Assembly: GCF_900156055.1 (NCBI RefSeq)
Contig: NZ_FTMQ01000001.1
Span: 1,116,001-1,180,000 of the forward strand
Direction: 5' to 3'
From: Rhizobium sp. RU33A
GTDB lineage: Bacteria > Pseudomonadota > Alphaproteobacteria > Rhizobiales > Rhizobiaceae
DNA: 64,000 bases
Positions 24,948-34,484 of the stretch are shown piece by piece (the stretch's first letter is position 1; each line of letters starts with the position of its first letter). Made by a program: the position numbers and the translations under genes. Below the pieces are notes generated by a model. It searched no databases. It saw nothing but the letters and a program-made list of their open reading frames with translations, and was not told the DNA's origin.

Positions 24948-25559
24948 TCAGGCCTTTACGCCCAGCCCCTCCAGATCCGCCTTCAGCTTCTCCGCTCCGG
25001 TAAAATGCACCGCCTGCCAGCCGGCAGCGCGCGCGCCTTCGACATTCGCCAGACTGTCGTCGATGAAAACGGAATGCGTTGGTGACAGCCCGAAATCCGC
25101 CGCGTGCCGCTCGTAGATCGCCACGTCAGGCTTGATCAGCCCCACCTCGCCTGACACCGTCACGCCGCGTGGCAGGTTGAGGAAGGGATACATCTTGCGC
25201 GCTTCGGCAAATGTGTCGGCCGCGAAGTTGGTCAGCATCGTCACGTCCCGGCCCGAATCGATAAGCCCGGTCATGATGGAAACGCTGTCGTCATAGGCAT
25301 GCGGCACCATCTCGGCCCAGTGTTTGCGGAAGGCCCGGATATGCGCTTCCTTCTCGGGAAACTCTGATATCAACAACGCTTCGGCATCGGCCCAGCTGCG
25401 GCCGCGATCCTGCTCGATGTTCCAGTCATGGGTGCAGACCCGGGCGAAGAAGTCCGCCCGCTCGTTCGCGTCCGGGATGATCCGCGAAAAGGGCAGGTTC
25501 GGATCGTAATGGATGAGCACCTTGCCGATGTCGAAGACGATATGGCGGATTTCGGTCAT
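24948..25559 (-). CDS. HAD-IA family hydrolase (203 aa)
   Basis: The protein opens IRHIVFDIGKVLIHYDP, the DxG form of the HAD nucleophile motif seen in YihX-like phosphatases. The motif II Thr is in MLTNFA, the motif III Lys in LIKPDVAIY, and the motif IV Asp pair in VFIDDSLANVEGA. YihX acts on alpha-glucose 1-phosphate; the substrate here is not known. It is 3 bp from the end of mutY on the same strand, so it is probably cotranscribed with it. Confidence 0.9.
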   Translation of the reverse strand: MTEIRHIVFDIGKVLIHYDPNLPFSRIIPDANERADFFARVCTHDWNIEQDRGRSWADAEALLISEFPEKEAHIRAFRKHWAEMVPHAYDDSVSIMTGLIDSGRDVTMLTNFAADTFAEARKMYPFLNLPRGVTVSGEVGLIKPDVAIYERHAADFGLSPTHSVFIDDSLANVEGARAAGWQAVHFTGAEKLKADLEGLGVKA

Positions 25560-25562
25560 GTC

Positions 25563-26669
25563 TTAGCCCTTGAGTGTTGGAAAGGCGGTTGGAATAGCGG
25601 CCGCAATTGCCTTCTTCATGACAGTTGGCAGCGCTTGCCCATCAAGTTCGGTGACGGGCACCCAGAAACCGTGATTGACGGAGGGGCGGTCGATCGGCCC
25701 GACGCGGAAGATCGAGAGCCGAAGCTCGAAATGGGTGAAGACATGGGAGATCGCGCCCGCCGCCTGCCAGTCGGCCGGGAAGGGGGCAGCCTCGATGCCC
25801 GTTTCCCCGTCCTGCCGCGAGGTCCACTCGGTCGTCGGCACCTCCGTCATCCCCCCGAGAAGCCCGCTGTCCACTCGCTTGCGCAACAGAAGTTGCCCGT
25901 CGCGATCGACCGCGATGAAGGCGGCCCCTAGTCGTACCGGCTTCTCCTTCTTCGCCGCCTTCACCGGAAAACGCTCCGGCTCATCGGTGGCGAGCGCCAG
26001 GCAGGCATCGTTGAACGGACAGAGTGCACAGGCCGGCCGCTTCGGCGTGCAGATCGTCGCGCCCAGATCCATCATCGCCTGGGCAAAATCGCCGGGTCGG
26101 TCGGTCGGCGTCAGTTCCGCAACCTTGGTCTTCATCTGCGGCTTTGATCCCGGAAGCGGCGCCTCGATAGCGAACAGCCGTGAGATCACCCGCTCGACAT
26201 TGCCGTCCATGACAGCGGATGGCCGGTTGAAGGCGATCGCCGCCACCGCTGCCGACGTATAGTCGCCAATGCCCGGAAGCGCGCGCAAACCATCTTCGGT
26301 ATCGGGAAACACGCCGCCATGCTCAAAGGCGACGGCTTCTGCACATTTCTTCAGATTGCGTGCGCGTGCGTAGTAGCCAAGCCCCGCCCAGGCGGCCATG
26401 ACATCCTCGTTCGGCGCTTCCGCAAGATCTTTCACCGTCGGCCATCGCGCAATGAACTTGGCAAAGTAGGCCTTCACTGCCGCAACCGTCGTCTGCTGCA
26501 GCATCACCTCCGACATCCAGATGCAATAGGGATCGGGCCTCACCCCGCGCTTCGCCGCCGAAGGCGAGATGCGCCAGGGAAGTTCGCGGTGATGCCGGTC
26601 GTACCAGGCAAGAAGCATGGGAGCCGTCGGTCTTGTCGATGCTTTGCTGGGGAGTGTCACGCCGGTCAT
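25563..26669 (-). CDS. mutY: A/G-specific adenine glycosylase MutY (368 aa)
   Basis: MutY removes adenine mispaired with 8-oxoguanine. The helix-hairpin-helix with PGIGDYTSAAVAAIAFNRPSAVMDGNV and catalytic Asp is clear; the catalytic Glu lies in WMSEVMLQQTTV. The iron-sulfur cluster cysteines are C-x6-C-x2-C-x5-C in CTPKRPACALCPFNDAC. A C-terminal NUDIX-like domain that recognises 8-oxoG follows. ATG 26669 gives the usual rhizobial length and is 82 bp from the divergent DUF721 gene. Its 3' neighbour, a HAD hydrolase, is only 3 bp away. Confidence 0.96.
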   Translation of the reverse strand: MTGVTLPSKASTRPTAPMLLAWYDRHHRELPWRISPSAAKRGVRPDPYCIWMSEVMLQQTTVAAVKAYFAKFIARWPTVKDLAEAPNEDVMAAWAGLGYYARARNLKKCAEAVAFEHGGVFPDTEDGLRALPGIGDYTSAAVAAIAFNRPSAVMDGNVERVISRLFAIEAPLPGSKPQMKTKVAELTPTDRPGDFAQAMMDLGATICTPKRPACALCPFNDACLALATDEPERFPVKAAKKEKPVRLGAAFIAVDRDGQLLLRKRVDSGLLGGMTEVPTTEWTSRQDGETGIEAAPFPADWQAAGAISHVFTHFELRLSIFRVGPIDRPSVNHGFWVPVTELDGQALPTVMKKAIAAAIPTAFPTLKG

Positions 26670-26751
26670 TTGCGAATAGAGGGGAGGATGGCCTATATCT
26701 GACCAAAGCAGTCGCCCGTTCAAGGGCCGATGTGAAGGATCCCCAGAGGCC

Positions 26752-27240
26752 ATGGCCACATTCAAGGGCGCAAACCAGATTTCCGAGATCGCCAACGGCA
26801 TCGTTGACCCGGTGCTGGCAAGGCGTGCGGGCATCAACACGGCGCTGCTCGGCTCCTGGGAAGACATCGTCGGCGAAGGTTTTGCCGATTGTACCCGTCC
26901 CGAAAAGATCGCCTGGCCGCGCCGCTCCGATCTGCCTGAAGATGGCGGTCACCGTCCGGGCGTGCTCACGGTCGCATGCGAAGGCGCGCGTGCGCTCTTT
27001 CTCTCCCATGCCCAGGGCGAGCTGATCGCCCGCATCAACGGCTTCTTCGGCTATCCCGCGATCGGCCAGGTGCGCATCGTTCAGAAACCTGTTTCGGTAG
27101 CGATTACCAGACCCCGCATCCGCAAGCTGGAAGGTGAGAAGGCCCGCCGGCTCGAAGCGATGATGGACGGCATCGAAAACGAGAACCTGCGCCGCGCCGT
27201 CGAACGTCTGGGCACCGCCGTCTTGCAAGCGAAACGCTAG
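26752..27240 (+). CDS. DUF721 (DciA-like) family protein (162 aa)
   Basis: The protein matches the DUF721 family, related to DciA, the helicase-loading protein in bacteria without DnaC or DnaI. Motifs: LARRAGINTALLGSWEDIVGEGFADCTRPEKI near the N terminus and GVLTVACEGARALFLSHAQGELIARINGFFGYPAIGQVRIVQKP. A helicase-loading role in this organism is inference from DciA. It is divergent from mutY, as in other rhizobia. In the rhizobial genomes I remember, a DsbA-like gene and smc follow it; here about 10.8 kb lie between. Confidence 0.88.
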   Translation: MATFKGANQISEIANGIVDPVLARRAGINTALLGSWEDIVGEGFADCTRPEKIAWPRRSDLPEDGGHRPGVLTVACEGARALFLSHAQGELIARINGFFGYPAIGQVRIVQKPVSVAITRPRIRKLEGEKARRLEAMMDGIENENLRRAVERLGTAVLQAKR

Positions 27241-27318
27241 TAGCTTTCGGTTCTCCCCTCCGGCCCCGACCCGTTGAAACCGCCGGGTTTTCCCCGTCGA
27301 TCCCACCCTTTCCTGCAC

Positions 27319-27338
27319 CTGATCCGGCCAAGTTTGGG
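27319..27338 (+). repeat. 20-bp flanking repeat, left copy
   Basis: Core CCGGCCAAGTTTGGG. It matches the copy at 35961-35980 at 19 of 20 positions in the same orientation. Here it is the centre of a longer imperfect palindrome (about 27321-27344, GATC at both ends). It lies 60 bp upstream of the SulP start. Confidence 0.8.
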
Positions 27339-27398
27339 CCGATCCGGATGGTCGCGTTGCCCGTCACGCCAGCGCCGTCTACCAGTCGGTGAGCCGGC

Positions 27399-29714
27399 AT
27401 GTCGTCCCCGGCGGCGAATGCCTTTTCAAGAGCAGGAAAAGCCGTGAACATCCACAATCCAGCGCCCGCCCCGGATCGCAAGACCGCGGTCGATGTCGTC
27501 CCACGGCAGCGTGCATGGCGTTATCCTGTTCCGAGCGCGGCAAGGCGCTATGTCGCTCCCGTGCTGTTCGCACTGATTGCCGGCATCGATGGTCTCGGCA
27601 CCAGCATCGCCTTCGCCGCGCTGATCTTTGCCGGACCGCTGGCTGCGGGCTTCTCCATGGGCGTCGGCGTCATCCTCTTGTCCAGCATCGTCATGGCTCT
27701 GTGGATTGCGCTGCGCAGCCGCTATCCCTCAAGCATCGGACAGGTGCAGGAGGCGAGCATCGCCATCCTTGCGACCGCGATTGCAACTGCGACCCTGCAG
27801 CTCGCACTGGCCCCCGAGGAGGTCAAAGTCGCCACCGCCTTTGCCATTCTCGGGTCCAGTGCCGTGGTCACCGGTGCGGTCTTCTGGCTCTTCGGTCTCT
27901 GCCGTTTCGGTCGGCTCGTGCGCTTCATGCCCTATCCGGTCGTCGCCGGTTTCCTCGCCGGCTCGGGCTGGCTGCTCATCCAGGGCGCCGTCATGATGAT
28001 CATCGGCGACCGCAACCTCGTCGATCTTCTGGTCCGCCCCGAGGGCCAGCAGGCGGTCGCCAATCTCTATATCGCGGTCGTCTTCTCGATCGTCATGGTC
28101 TTTGCCCTGCGCCGCTCAACGAGCCCTTTGACCATGCCGCTGGTGCTTATCGGTGGCGGCGCCCTGTTCTACGCGATGCTGGCGGTGATCGGGGTCGACA
28201 GCGAGCAGGCGAGGGCAATGCAATGGCTGCCTGCCATGCCCTCAGGGCCGGGCTTTGCCCTCCCGCAACCGCTTGAAATTATTTCCACTGCCAATTGGTC
28301 TGTTGTCCTGCAGGCCCTGCCGGCGATCATCTCGGTCGCGCTGCTCGGCATGGTCGGGCTGCTTCTCAATACCAGCGGTCTTGAAGTTGCGACCCGCCAC
28401 GAGATCGACGCCGATGCCGAACTGCGCACGACCGGCATCGCCAATATCGTCGCCGGCGGTTTCGGCGGTGCACCCGGCTTCACCGGCCTGTCGATGACGC
28501 TGCTCGCAAACCGGATGGGGGCTAAGGCCCGTTCCGTCGGTATCGCGACTGCCCTGATGCTGGCGCTGATGCTGCCCTTTGCCGGCGAACTGGCCGGCGC
28601 CATGCCAACTTTCGTTGCCGCCGGTCTTATGATTGCACTCGGCGTCGAACTGATCCAGGACTGGCTGTGGCGCACACGCACGCAACTGCCGCGCATGGAG
28701 TGGCTGGTCGTCCTCGCCATTCCCCTCGGCATGGCCGCCTTCGGCTTCATGGGCGGCATGGCCCTGGGTCTCGCGCTGTCCATCGCCAGCTTCGTCTACA
28801 ACTATGCCCGTCTCTCGGTCATCCGCGTCAACGCTTCGCTACGCGAACGCAAGAGCAGCATCGACCGACCGCCGGCAGAAAACAGCCTGATCGAGCTGGA
28901 AGGCGAGCAGGTCCAGGTGCTGGAACTGCAGGAATTCCTGTTCTTCGGCACGGCGGAACAGATCATCGAGGCGATCCGCCGCCGCCAGCAGGATCGCAGC
29001 CGCCTGTCGCTGCGCTTCGTCGTCATCGATTTCCGCCGCGTCAGCGGCATGGATGCGGCCGCGGCCGCCACCTTCGTCAAGATCCGCAACCTGCTCGCCG
29101 GCAGCGAAGTCGAGCTCGTCTTCAGCAGCCTCTCGCCCGAGATCGAGCAAGCTCTGGCCAGAAACGGCATCGATTTCGTCTCCGACCCTTCCGTCGGCCG
29201 GGAACGTGACCTCGACCATGCCCTGGAGCGCTGCGAGGAACGGCTGATCGCCGCCATCAGTCGCGAAGAGACCTGGCAGGATATCGAGGATTACTTTGCC
29301 CAGACCATTGGTCCGAGCGCACGGCTGAAGGACCTCGTCGCCTCGATGGAGGAAATCCGCCTGCAGCCGGGCGATCGCTTCATCCGGGCGGGGGAACCGG
29401 GAGAGGATCTCTTCCTGCTCTGGACCGGTCGCGCCAAGGTCGAGGCCGTGCTCGCCAACGGCAAGCGCCTGCGTTTGAGAACCGTCAAGCCCGGCGTCGT
29501 GCTCGGCGAAATCGCCATCTATCGCGGTGGCGCACGCACGGCAGATGTCGTGGCCGAAGTGCCCTCGACCGTCTATCGCCTGGCCCGGCGCCAGCTGCGT
29601 TATCTCGAACAGGCAGACCCGGAGCTGGCGCTTCTCGTCCACCGCCTCTGCGCCACCACGCTCGCCGAGCGGCTGACGATTGCCAACCGCGTGGTGCAAT
29701 CGCTGCACGAGTGA
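27399..29714 (+). CDS. SulP anion transporter with STAS and cyclic-nucleotide-binding domains (771 aa)
   Basis: An inner-membrane SulP (SLC26-like) transporter for sulfate, bicarbonate or other anions. The transmembrane core spans about 50-455 (FALIAGIDGLGTSIAFAALIFAG..., GAPGFTGLSMTLLANRMG). A STAS domain follows (about 495-620, VVIDFRRVSGMDAAAAATFVK). Then a Crp-like cyclic-nucleotide-binding domain sits near the C terminus (about 655-760, LQPGDRFIRAGEPGEDLFLLWTGRAKVE, LRTVKPGVVLGEIAIYRGGARTADVVAEVPSTVYRL). A cNMP domain on a SulP transporter suggests control by cAMP or cGMP. It converges, 6 bp away, on an adenylate cyclase gene. Substrate is not known. Confidence 0.95.
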   Translation: MSSPAANAFSRAGKAVNIHNPAPAPDRKTAVDVVPRQRAWRYPVPSAARRYVAPVLFALIAGIDGLGTSIAFAALIFAGPLAAGFSMGVGVILLSSIVMALWIALRSRYPSSIGQVQEASIAILATAIATATLQLALAPEEVKVATAFAILGSSAVVTGAVFWLFGLCRFGRLVRFMPYPVVAGFLAGSGWLLIQGAVMMIIGDRNLVDLLVRPEGQQAVANLYIAVVFSIVMVFALRRSTSPLTMPLVLIGGGALFYAMLAVIGVDSEQARAMQWLPAMPSGPGFALPQPLEIISTANWSVVLQALPAIISVALLGMVGLLLNTSGLEVATRHEIDADAELRTTGIANIVAGGFGGAPGFTGLSMTLLANRMGAKARSVGIATALMLALMLPFAGELAGAMPTFVAAGLMIALGVELIQDWLWRTRTQLPRMEWLVVLAIPLGMAAFGFMGGMALGLALSIASFVYNYARLSVIRVNASLRERKSSIDRPPAENSLIELEGEQVQVLELQEFLFFGTAEQIIEAIRRRQQDRSRLSLRFVVIDFRRVSGMDAAAAATFVKIRNLLAGSEVELVFSSLSPEIEQALARNGIDFVSDPSVGRERDLDHALERCEERLIAAISREETWQDIEDYFAQTIGPSARLKDLVASMEEIRLQPGDRFIRAGEPGEDLFLLWTGRAKVEAVLANGKRLRLRTVKPGVVLGEIAIYRGGARTADVVAEVPSTVYRLARRQLRYLEQADPELALLVHRLCATTLAERLTIANRVVQSLHE

Positions 29715-29720
29715 GAACCG

Positions 29721-31955
29721 TTATTTGCGGCTGGCGGTAAACACGCCATCCCAGTCTTCGGGAGCGGTTTCTGGCAGCATGGCGAGCCGCTCACTGTAGA
29801 GCCTGTGCGTGCCGGAGAGCGTGTTCTGCGGCAGTGACAGGAGGTCCTTCAGCAGGTTGCGTGCGGTTCCGAGATCGCCCGCCTGCCAGGCCCCGATGAA
29901 AGCCGCATGGGCTTGCAGCAGAGCAGCCTGATCCGAGCTCATCGTATCGCGGACACCGATCAGCACATGCAGCGTCACCGGCGCCTGCCGCCCGACCACG
30001 CGCACCCGATCGACTTCGGCGAAGACCAGCCCTTTCGTCCGCGCTCTGACATCCTCCGTCACCAGGATCGAGACCTCGTAAAGCTTGGTCATGCCCTCGA
30101 CGCGCGACGCAAGATTGACACTGTCGCCGAGGCAGGAATAGCTGAAGCGTTGGTCGGAGCCGAGATTGCCGACACAGGCCATGCCGGAGTTGAGACCGAT
30201 GCCGATCTTGAGGTTCATGCCGCTCTCGCGGTTGAGCCGGTCGAGCGCTGAGACCATGTCGAGCGCCGCCAGACACGCCTTCTGCGGATGCTCGGCAATG
30301 TCGAGCGGCGCGTTCCAGAAGGCCATGATCGCATCGCCTATATATTTGTCGATCGTCGCCTCGCGCTCCAAAAGCACGTCGGTCATCGGCGTCAGGAAGT
30401 TGTTGAGCAGCCCGGTGAGCTCGGTCGGCGTCATCGTTTCGGAGAGGCCGGTGAAGCCCCTGATGTCGGAGAACAGGATGGTAAGCTCGCGGTCTTCACC
30501 GCCCAGCGTAAGACCTTCCGGGTTTTCAGACAGGCGTTCGACCAGGGTCGGCGAGAGATAGCGGCCGAAGCTTTCACGCACGAAGCGCTTCTCCCGATGG
30601 GTGAGCATCAGGAGCAGCGGCAGCGCGGTCAGCAAGACTGCTCCGAGGGCAGCCATAGGCAGCAACGGATCGAAAAGCGTCAGCGCCCGGGAAAAGGCAA
30701 GCCAGGATCCACCGGCGACAAGTCCGGCCAGCAGCATACCCGTCGCCACCGAAATGGCCGGGGCGGCTGTTGCAAGGACCGTCAGCAGGATCAAGCCGAC
30801 GATAACAGCTGCCGCCCGTTCTGCCCCGATCATCCAGTCGGGTCGCTGCAGGAAGACGCCGCTGGCGATCTGGTCGATGATCTCGGCATGCACCTTGACG
30901 CCCGGCATGGCGGGGTCGACCGGGGTCGCCACGATATCGCGAAGGCCGACCGCGCTGGTGCCGACCAGCAGGATGCGCCCCTGGATCAGCCCTGCCAATG
31001 TTTCGGCCTTCTCCGGATCGAAGAGATCGGCGGCGGAAATCACCGGCATGTTCGGAAGGCCGGAATAGTAGATCCAGATCTCGCCGTCGGCCGAGAGCGG
31101 CACGTCGAGCGCCCCGACCCTCAAGTCGGTGAAGGCCGAGCCGTCTTCCGTGCCGGCGGAGCGCAGGATGAAGGAGCCCTCCTGTTGTGCGATCCTCAGC
31201 GCCTCGATCGAAAGGGCCGGGTAGAGCCGGTCGCCGCTCATGGAGACGAGGGGAAAGGTGCGGATGATGTTGTCAGGCGTCGGCGGGAAGGAGAAATAGC
31301 CCATCGCGGTTGCGCGTTCGGTCAACGCGGAGAGGTTGGACAAGGCGCCTGAATAGGGCGAGAGGCGCGCCCGCGGATCGGGTCCCAGAAACGAAAATCC
31401 CGCCTTCGGCTCCGGTGCCGGCGCGGTGGTTTCGTTGCTGAGCGCGATCCCGAGCGCCACGGCATTTAAGGCGACGGCCTCGGCCAGCTGTGCGTCCGGG
31501 TCCGGCAGGTCGGCGCCGATGTCGATGGCGATCCCCTGGCGCCGCATCGCCTCGACAAGCCGCGCCGGTGCCGTCCGGTCCGGCTCGGAAAACACGATGT
31601 CGAAGCCGATGGCCGCCGCGCCAAGACCGCTTGCCTTGGTCACCATCTCGGCCACCGTGCCGCGCGACCAGGGCCATTGTCCGAGCTTACCGATCGACAC
31701 TTCGTCGATGTCGATGACCGCCACCGGCGCATCAGTCGCGTCACGCGGTTTCATCACCTGATAGGTGTCGAAGACCAGCGCCGTGAGCCGAAAGGCCTGG
31801 GAGGAGAAAGCGGCGTGGCCGAGAATGACCATCATGAGCGCGGCGAGGCCGATCAGCACGACGCCGAGCTTGCGACGCTGCGAGGAAGACAGGCGGCGCG
31901 ATGTCGGCCGTCCTTGTCCCTGTTCGGGTCGCAGGCCGCCGGCTGCCTTCGTCAC
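29721..31955 (-). CDS. CHASE2-domain class III adenylate/guanylate cyclase (744 aa)
   Basis: The N terminus has a membrane segment (about 30-50), an extracytoplasmic CHASE2 sensor (about 60-370, with AVIDIDEVSIGKLGQWPWSRGTVAEM), three further membrane segments (about 380-450), and a class III cyclase catalytic domain (about 500-660). Catalytic parts: metal-binding Asp in LFSDIRGFTG and in KYIGDAIMAF, adenine-selecting Lys in DKYIGD, and transition-state Asn/Arg in GDSVNLASR. So adenylate cyclase is more likely than guanylate cyclase. It is the last gene of a three-gene operon and overlaps the FecR gene by 4 bp. Its product would bind the neighbouring SulP cNMP domain. Confidence 0.95.
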   Translation of the reverse strand: MTKAAGGLRPEQGQGRPTSRRLSSSQRRKLGVVLIGLAALMMVILGHAAFSSQAFRLTALVFDTYQVMKPRDATDAPVAVIDIDEVSIGKLGQWPWSRGTVAEMVTKASGLGAAAIGFDIVFSEPDRTAPARLVEAMRRQGIAIDIGADLPDPDAQLAEAVALNAVALGIALSNETTAPAPEPKAGFSFLGPDPRARLSPYSGALSNLSALTERATAMGYFSFPPTPDNIIRTFPLVSMSGDRLYPALSIEALRIAQQEGSFILRSAGTEDGSAFTDLRVGALDVPLSADGEIWIYYSGLPNMPVISAADLFDPEKAETLAGLIQGRILLVGTSAVGLRDIVATPVDPAMPGVKVHAEIIDQIASGVFLQRPDWMIGAERAAAVIVGLILLTVLATAAPAISVATGMLLAGLVAGGSWLAFSRALTLFDPLLPMAALGAVLLTALPLLLMLTHREKRFVRESFGRYLSPTLVERLSENPEGLTLGGEDRELTILFSDIRGFTGLSETMTPTELTGLLNNFLTPMTDVLLEREATIDKYIGDAIMAFWNAPLDIAEHPQKACLAALDMVSALDRLNRESGMNLKIGIGLNSGMACVGNLGSDQRFSYSCLGDSVNLASRVEGMTKLYEVSILVTEDVRARTKGLVFAEVDRVRVVGRQAPVTLHVLIGVRDTMSSDQAALLQAHAAFIGAWQAGDLGTARNLLKDLLSLPQNTLSGTHRLYSERLAMLPETAPEDWDGVFTASRK

Positions 31956-34474
31956 GGAACGACGCCTGTCGTGCTGCCGGCAAAGATCCCGGTCGATGCC
32001 CAGCTGCCGTCCGTTACCGTGAAGTTGCCCATGATACCCTTGACGGGATCGGTGCCCTTGGCGGCGAAGGCGCCGGTGACGCTGCCCGAGGCAACGCCGG
32101 TCGTGATGTTGCCGCTGAAAGTCGCCGCGCCGCTCCCGAAGTTCACCCCGGCGCTGAAGCTCTTGCTGTCATAGTTGGAGACGGAAACCGTCCCTGACCG
32201 CGCGCCGAAATCCATCGTCGAGCTCATTGTCCCCGTGGCGATATATTGGGCGCTGCCATTGACGACCGTGCCGACGGCATTGCCGTTATAGGTCGCGGTG
32301 CCGGAGGTCGGCAAGGCGCTGTTCTCCGGCTGTTTGCCGATGATCCAGTTGCCGAGATGGACGGTGTAGTTGACTTCGCCATAGACATTGCGGCCCCACC
32401 AGCCCCAGGTCATGAAGTCACAGGCATTGCAGATGGCGGAGCTGGTGTTGTTGTTGAAGATCTTCGCTGGCGCCACGGCAGACGACACCATATAGGCGCC
32501 GTCCTTTGAATTGGTTCCGGCAATGAGTTGGTCGGACAAATAGGATCGATCGGCCTCTCCGTAGAATTCGGCGAAGTAGCTGCCGCTGCCGGTGCTGATG
32601 CCCCCGGTGAATGTGCCCGCAGCATTGTCGAAGTTGAGGCTGAAGGTGCCGCGCGTCGGATTGTTGCTGCCCCACTGCCGGATCACGGCGGAGGAGAAGC
32701 CGTCAACATTCCCGCTGAATGTGCGACTACCAGAAACCGTTGCCGTGTCGTCACGGTTCGCAACATGCACTTGCTCGTAACCCTGAAAAACGGGAGTAGG
32801 ATCGCCGAATTCTCTTGCGCCGATCGATCCCGACCCGATCACCAGATACTCGCCGTTCGCACCCAGGAAGTGATCCTTCCCGGCGGTCGAGCCAATACTC
32901 CCGGCCTGGCCCTGACTGTTCTCGGCGAGCTCGATTGCATCGGTGCGGCTCGATCCCGCTGTCGAAGCGACGAGGCCATATCCCCCGCCGGACAAGGACT
33001 CGACGCTGCCGCTGAAGATATTGATTGCACTCTTCTGGCCGGCGCCAGTGCCGCTGATGACGAGCGAGGCTTGGAGTGCGCGTCCTACAACAGAGCCGCC
33101 GCCGTTGACCCCGCTCACGAGGAGATCGCTCACCACGGCTGCGTCACTGTCCGCGTCGAAACTACCGGTGAACGGGATCGTTGTGCCACTGCCATTCGTC
33201 AGCGCAGCAAGCAGATCGGGTTCCAGCACATACGACAGGATTTCCCCGGTCGAGAGTGTTTCCCGTGCATCGGCAGGCGTGCCGCCGATGACATAAAAGG
33301 CCTTGGGATCGTCGTTGCCGGCCGTCAGCATGTAGGTGAAGAAACCACCGCTTCCGGTATAGGCCGTACCGCTCACGGCTGTGCCGTTGACCGCGGCCGA
33401 AACGTTGCGCTCGGTGAAGACGCTGGTAGAGCTCAGCGCCGGCAGGGTGAAGCGGTTGCTGTCACCGTCGGTCCCGCTCAGTGTCCCGTCGGCCTTGCGG
33501 GTGAGTGTCCCGCGTGATGCAGTAAGCCTTAGCCCACTGGAGCCGCCACCGTCACCGCCTGTCGGCGAAAGCACGGAAACGGCGATCTCGGTGTCGGCGC
33601 CGCCGTTGCCATTATCGTTGCTGACCGGCACCTGCGGCCTCGTCCCGACATCGCGCTGCGACGCACTCGCCACCTCCTCGACCGGCGCAGTCACGACCGG
33701 ACGTGGCGTCGGCACGGGGATGGCATTCTCAGACGGCAACTGGGCGGAATTGCTCTCAGCAACCGGGCTGCTGGCCACAGTCTGCTCCGTCGGCGCATTG
33801 CTCGCGCCACCGCTCTGGCCAGGCCGGCCGGCGAGAACCTGCTGCAGCCCGCTCACCCATTGCGGCGGGGTGCGCTGGACGCGCGGCTGTCCGTCGCCGG
33901 CAACGATGGAGAAGCCCTGTTTGAACAGCCGCTGCGGCGCGCCATTGCCGGTGAGCTGGACTTCCTTGCCATAGACCAGCGTCATGTGTGGTGGCAGCGG
34001 CTGGCCGTCGGACGTCTGGCCGCTGAGGTTGATGTCGACCACTGCGCCGCGAATGCCGGCCGTGCCGATCGGCGTCTTGATCGTTACATTGCCGCTCGCC
34101 TTCGATGCCTTGCCGCCGATGAAGCGCAGCGCCCCCTTGCTTATCGTCGCCGCCAGCGCAGCCGTATTCTTCTCCGGGTCATAGACGAAGCTGTCGATCA
34201 CCACGGAGGAGTTCGGACCGACCGTGAACGAGGTGCCGTCGGCGAGCAGGATCTGCACGAGGCCTGCACCGCTGGTCTCGATGCGGTGATTGCGGATCAC
34301 GGGGTCGCCGAGCGAGATCAGGCGCGCCTTGCCCGCGCGGTCGATGGCGCTTGCATCGGGATTGACCGCCGCAGTGACACCAGCGACATCGGTCTCCGCG
34401 CTAACGGGAGACGCCAAGACGACGAAGAGTGCCGCGGATGCGGCCAGCAGGGCATGACGGGTGTTTGGCTTCAT
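31952..34474 (-). CDS. Exported FecR-domain protein with TbpB-like C-terminal barrel (840 aa)
   Basis: Signal peptide at 1-26 (LAASAALFVVLASPVSA; no lipobox). A FecR domain follows (about 55-150, IRTSGAGLVQILLADGTSFTVGPNSSVVIDSF and TPIGTAGIRGAVVDI), then a Ser/Pro/Gly-rich linker (about 200-320) and a long Gly/Ser beta region. A CNACDFMTWGWWG element lies at about 682-694. A final segment of about 115 residues (GTATYNGNAVGTVVNGSAQ..., FSGNITTGVASGSVTGAF) resembles the TbpB-type barrel of surface proteins handled by Slam. FecR domains usually act as periplasmic signal relays. It sits between the outer-membrane gene and the cyclase gene, overlapping the latter by 4 bp. Confidence 0.85.
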   Translation of the reverse strand: MKPNTRHALLAASAALFVVLASPVSAETDVAGVTAAVNPDASAIDRAGKARLISLGDPVIRNHRIETSGAGLVQILLADGTSFTVGPNSSVVIDSFVYDPEKNTAALAATISKGALRFIGGKASKASGNVTIKTPIGTAGIRGAVVDINLSGQTSDGQPLPPHMTLVYGKEVQLTGNGAPQRLFKQGFSIVAGDGQPRVQRTPPQWVSGLQQVLAGRPGQSGGASNAPTEQTVASSPVAESNSAQLPSENAIPVPTPRPVVTAPVEEVASASQRDVGTRPQVPVSNDNGNGGADTEIAVSVLSPTGGDGGGSSGLRLTASRGTLTRKADGTLSGTDGDSNRFTLPALSSTSVFTERNVSAAVNGTAVSGTAYTGSGGFFTYMLTAGNDDPKAFYVIGGTPADARETLSTGEILSYVLEPDLLAALTNGSGTTIPFTGSFDADSDAAVVSDLLVSGVNGGGSVVGRALQASLVISGTGAGQKSAINIFSGSVESLSGGGYGLVASTAGSSRTDAIELAENSQGQAGSIGSTAGKDHFLGANGEYLVIGSGSIGAREFGDPTPVFQGYEQVHVANRDDTATVSGSRTFSGNVDGFSSAVIRQWGSNNPTRGTFSLNFDNAAGTFTGGISTGSGSYFAEFYGEADRSYLSDQLIAGTNSKDGAYMVSSAVAPAKIFNNNTSSAICNACDFMTWGWWGRNVYGEVNYTVHLGNWIIGKQPENSALPTSGTATYNGNAVGTVVNGSAQYIATGTMSSTMDFGARSGTVSVSNYDSKSFSAGVNFGSGAATFSGNITTGVASGSVTGAFAAKGTDPVKGIMGNFTVTDGSWASTGIFAGSTTGVVP

Positions 34475-34484
34475 CGTGATGCTC

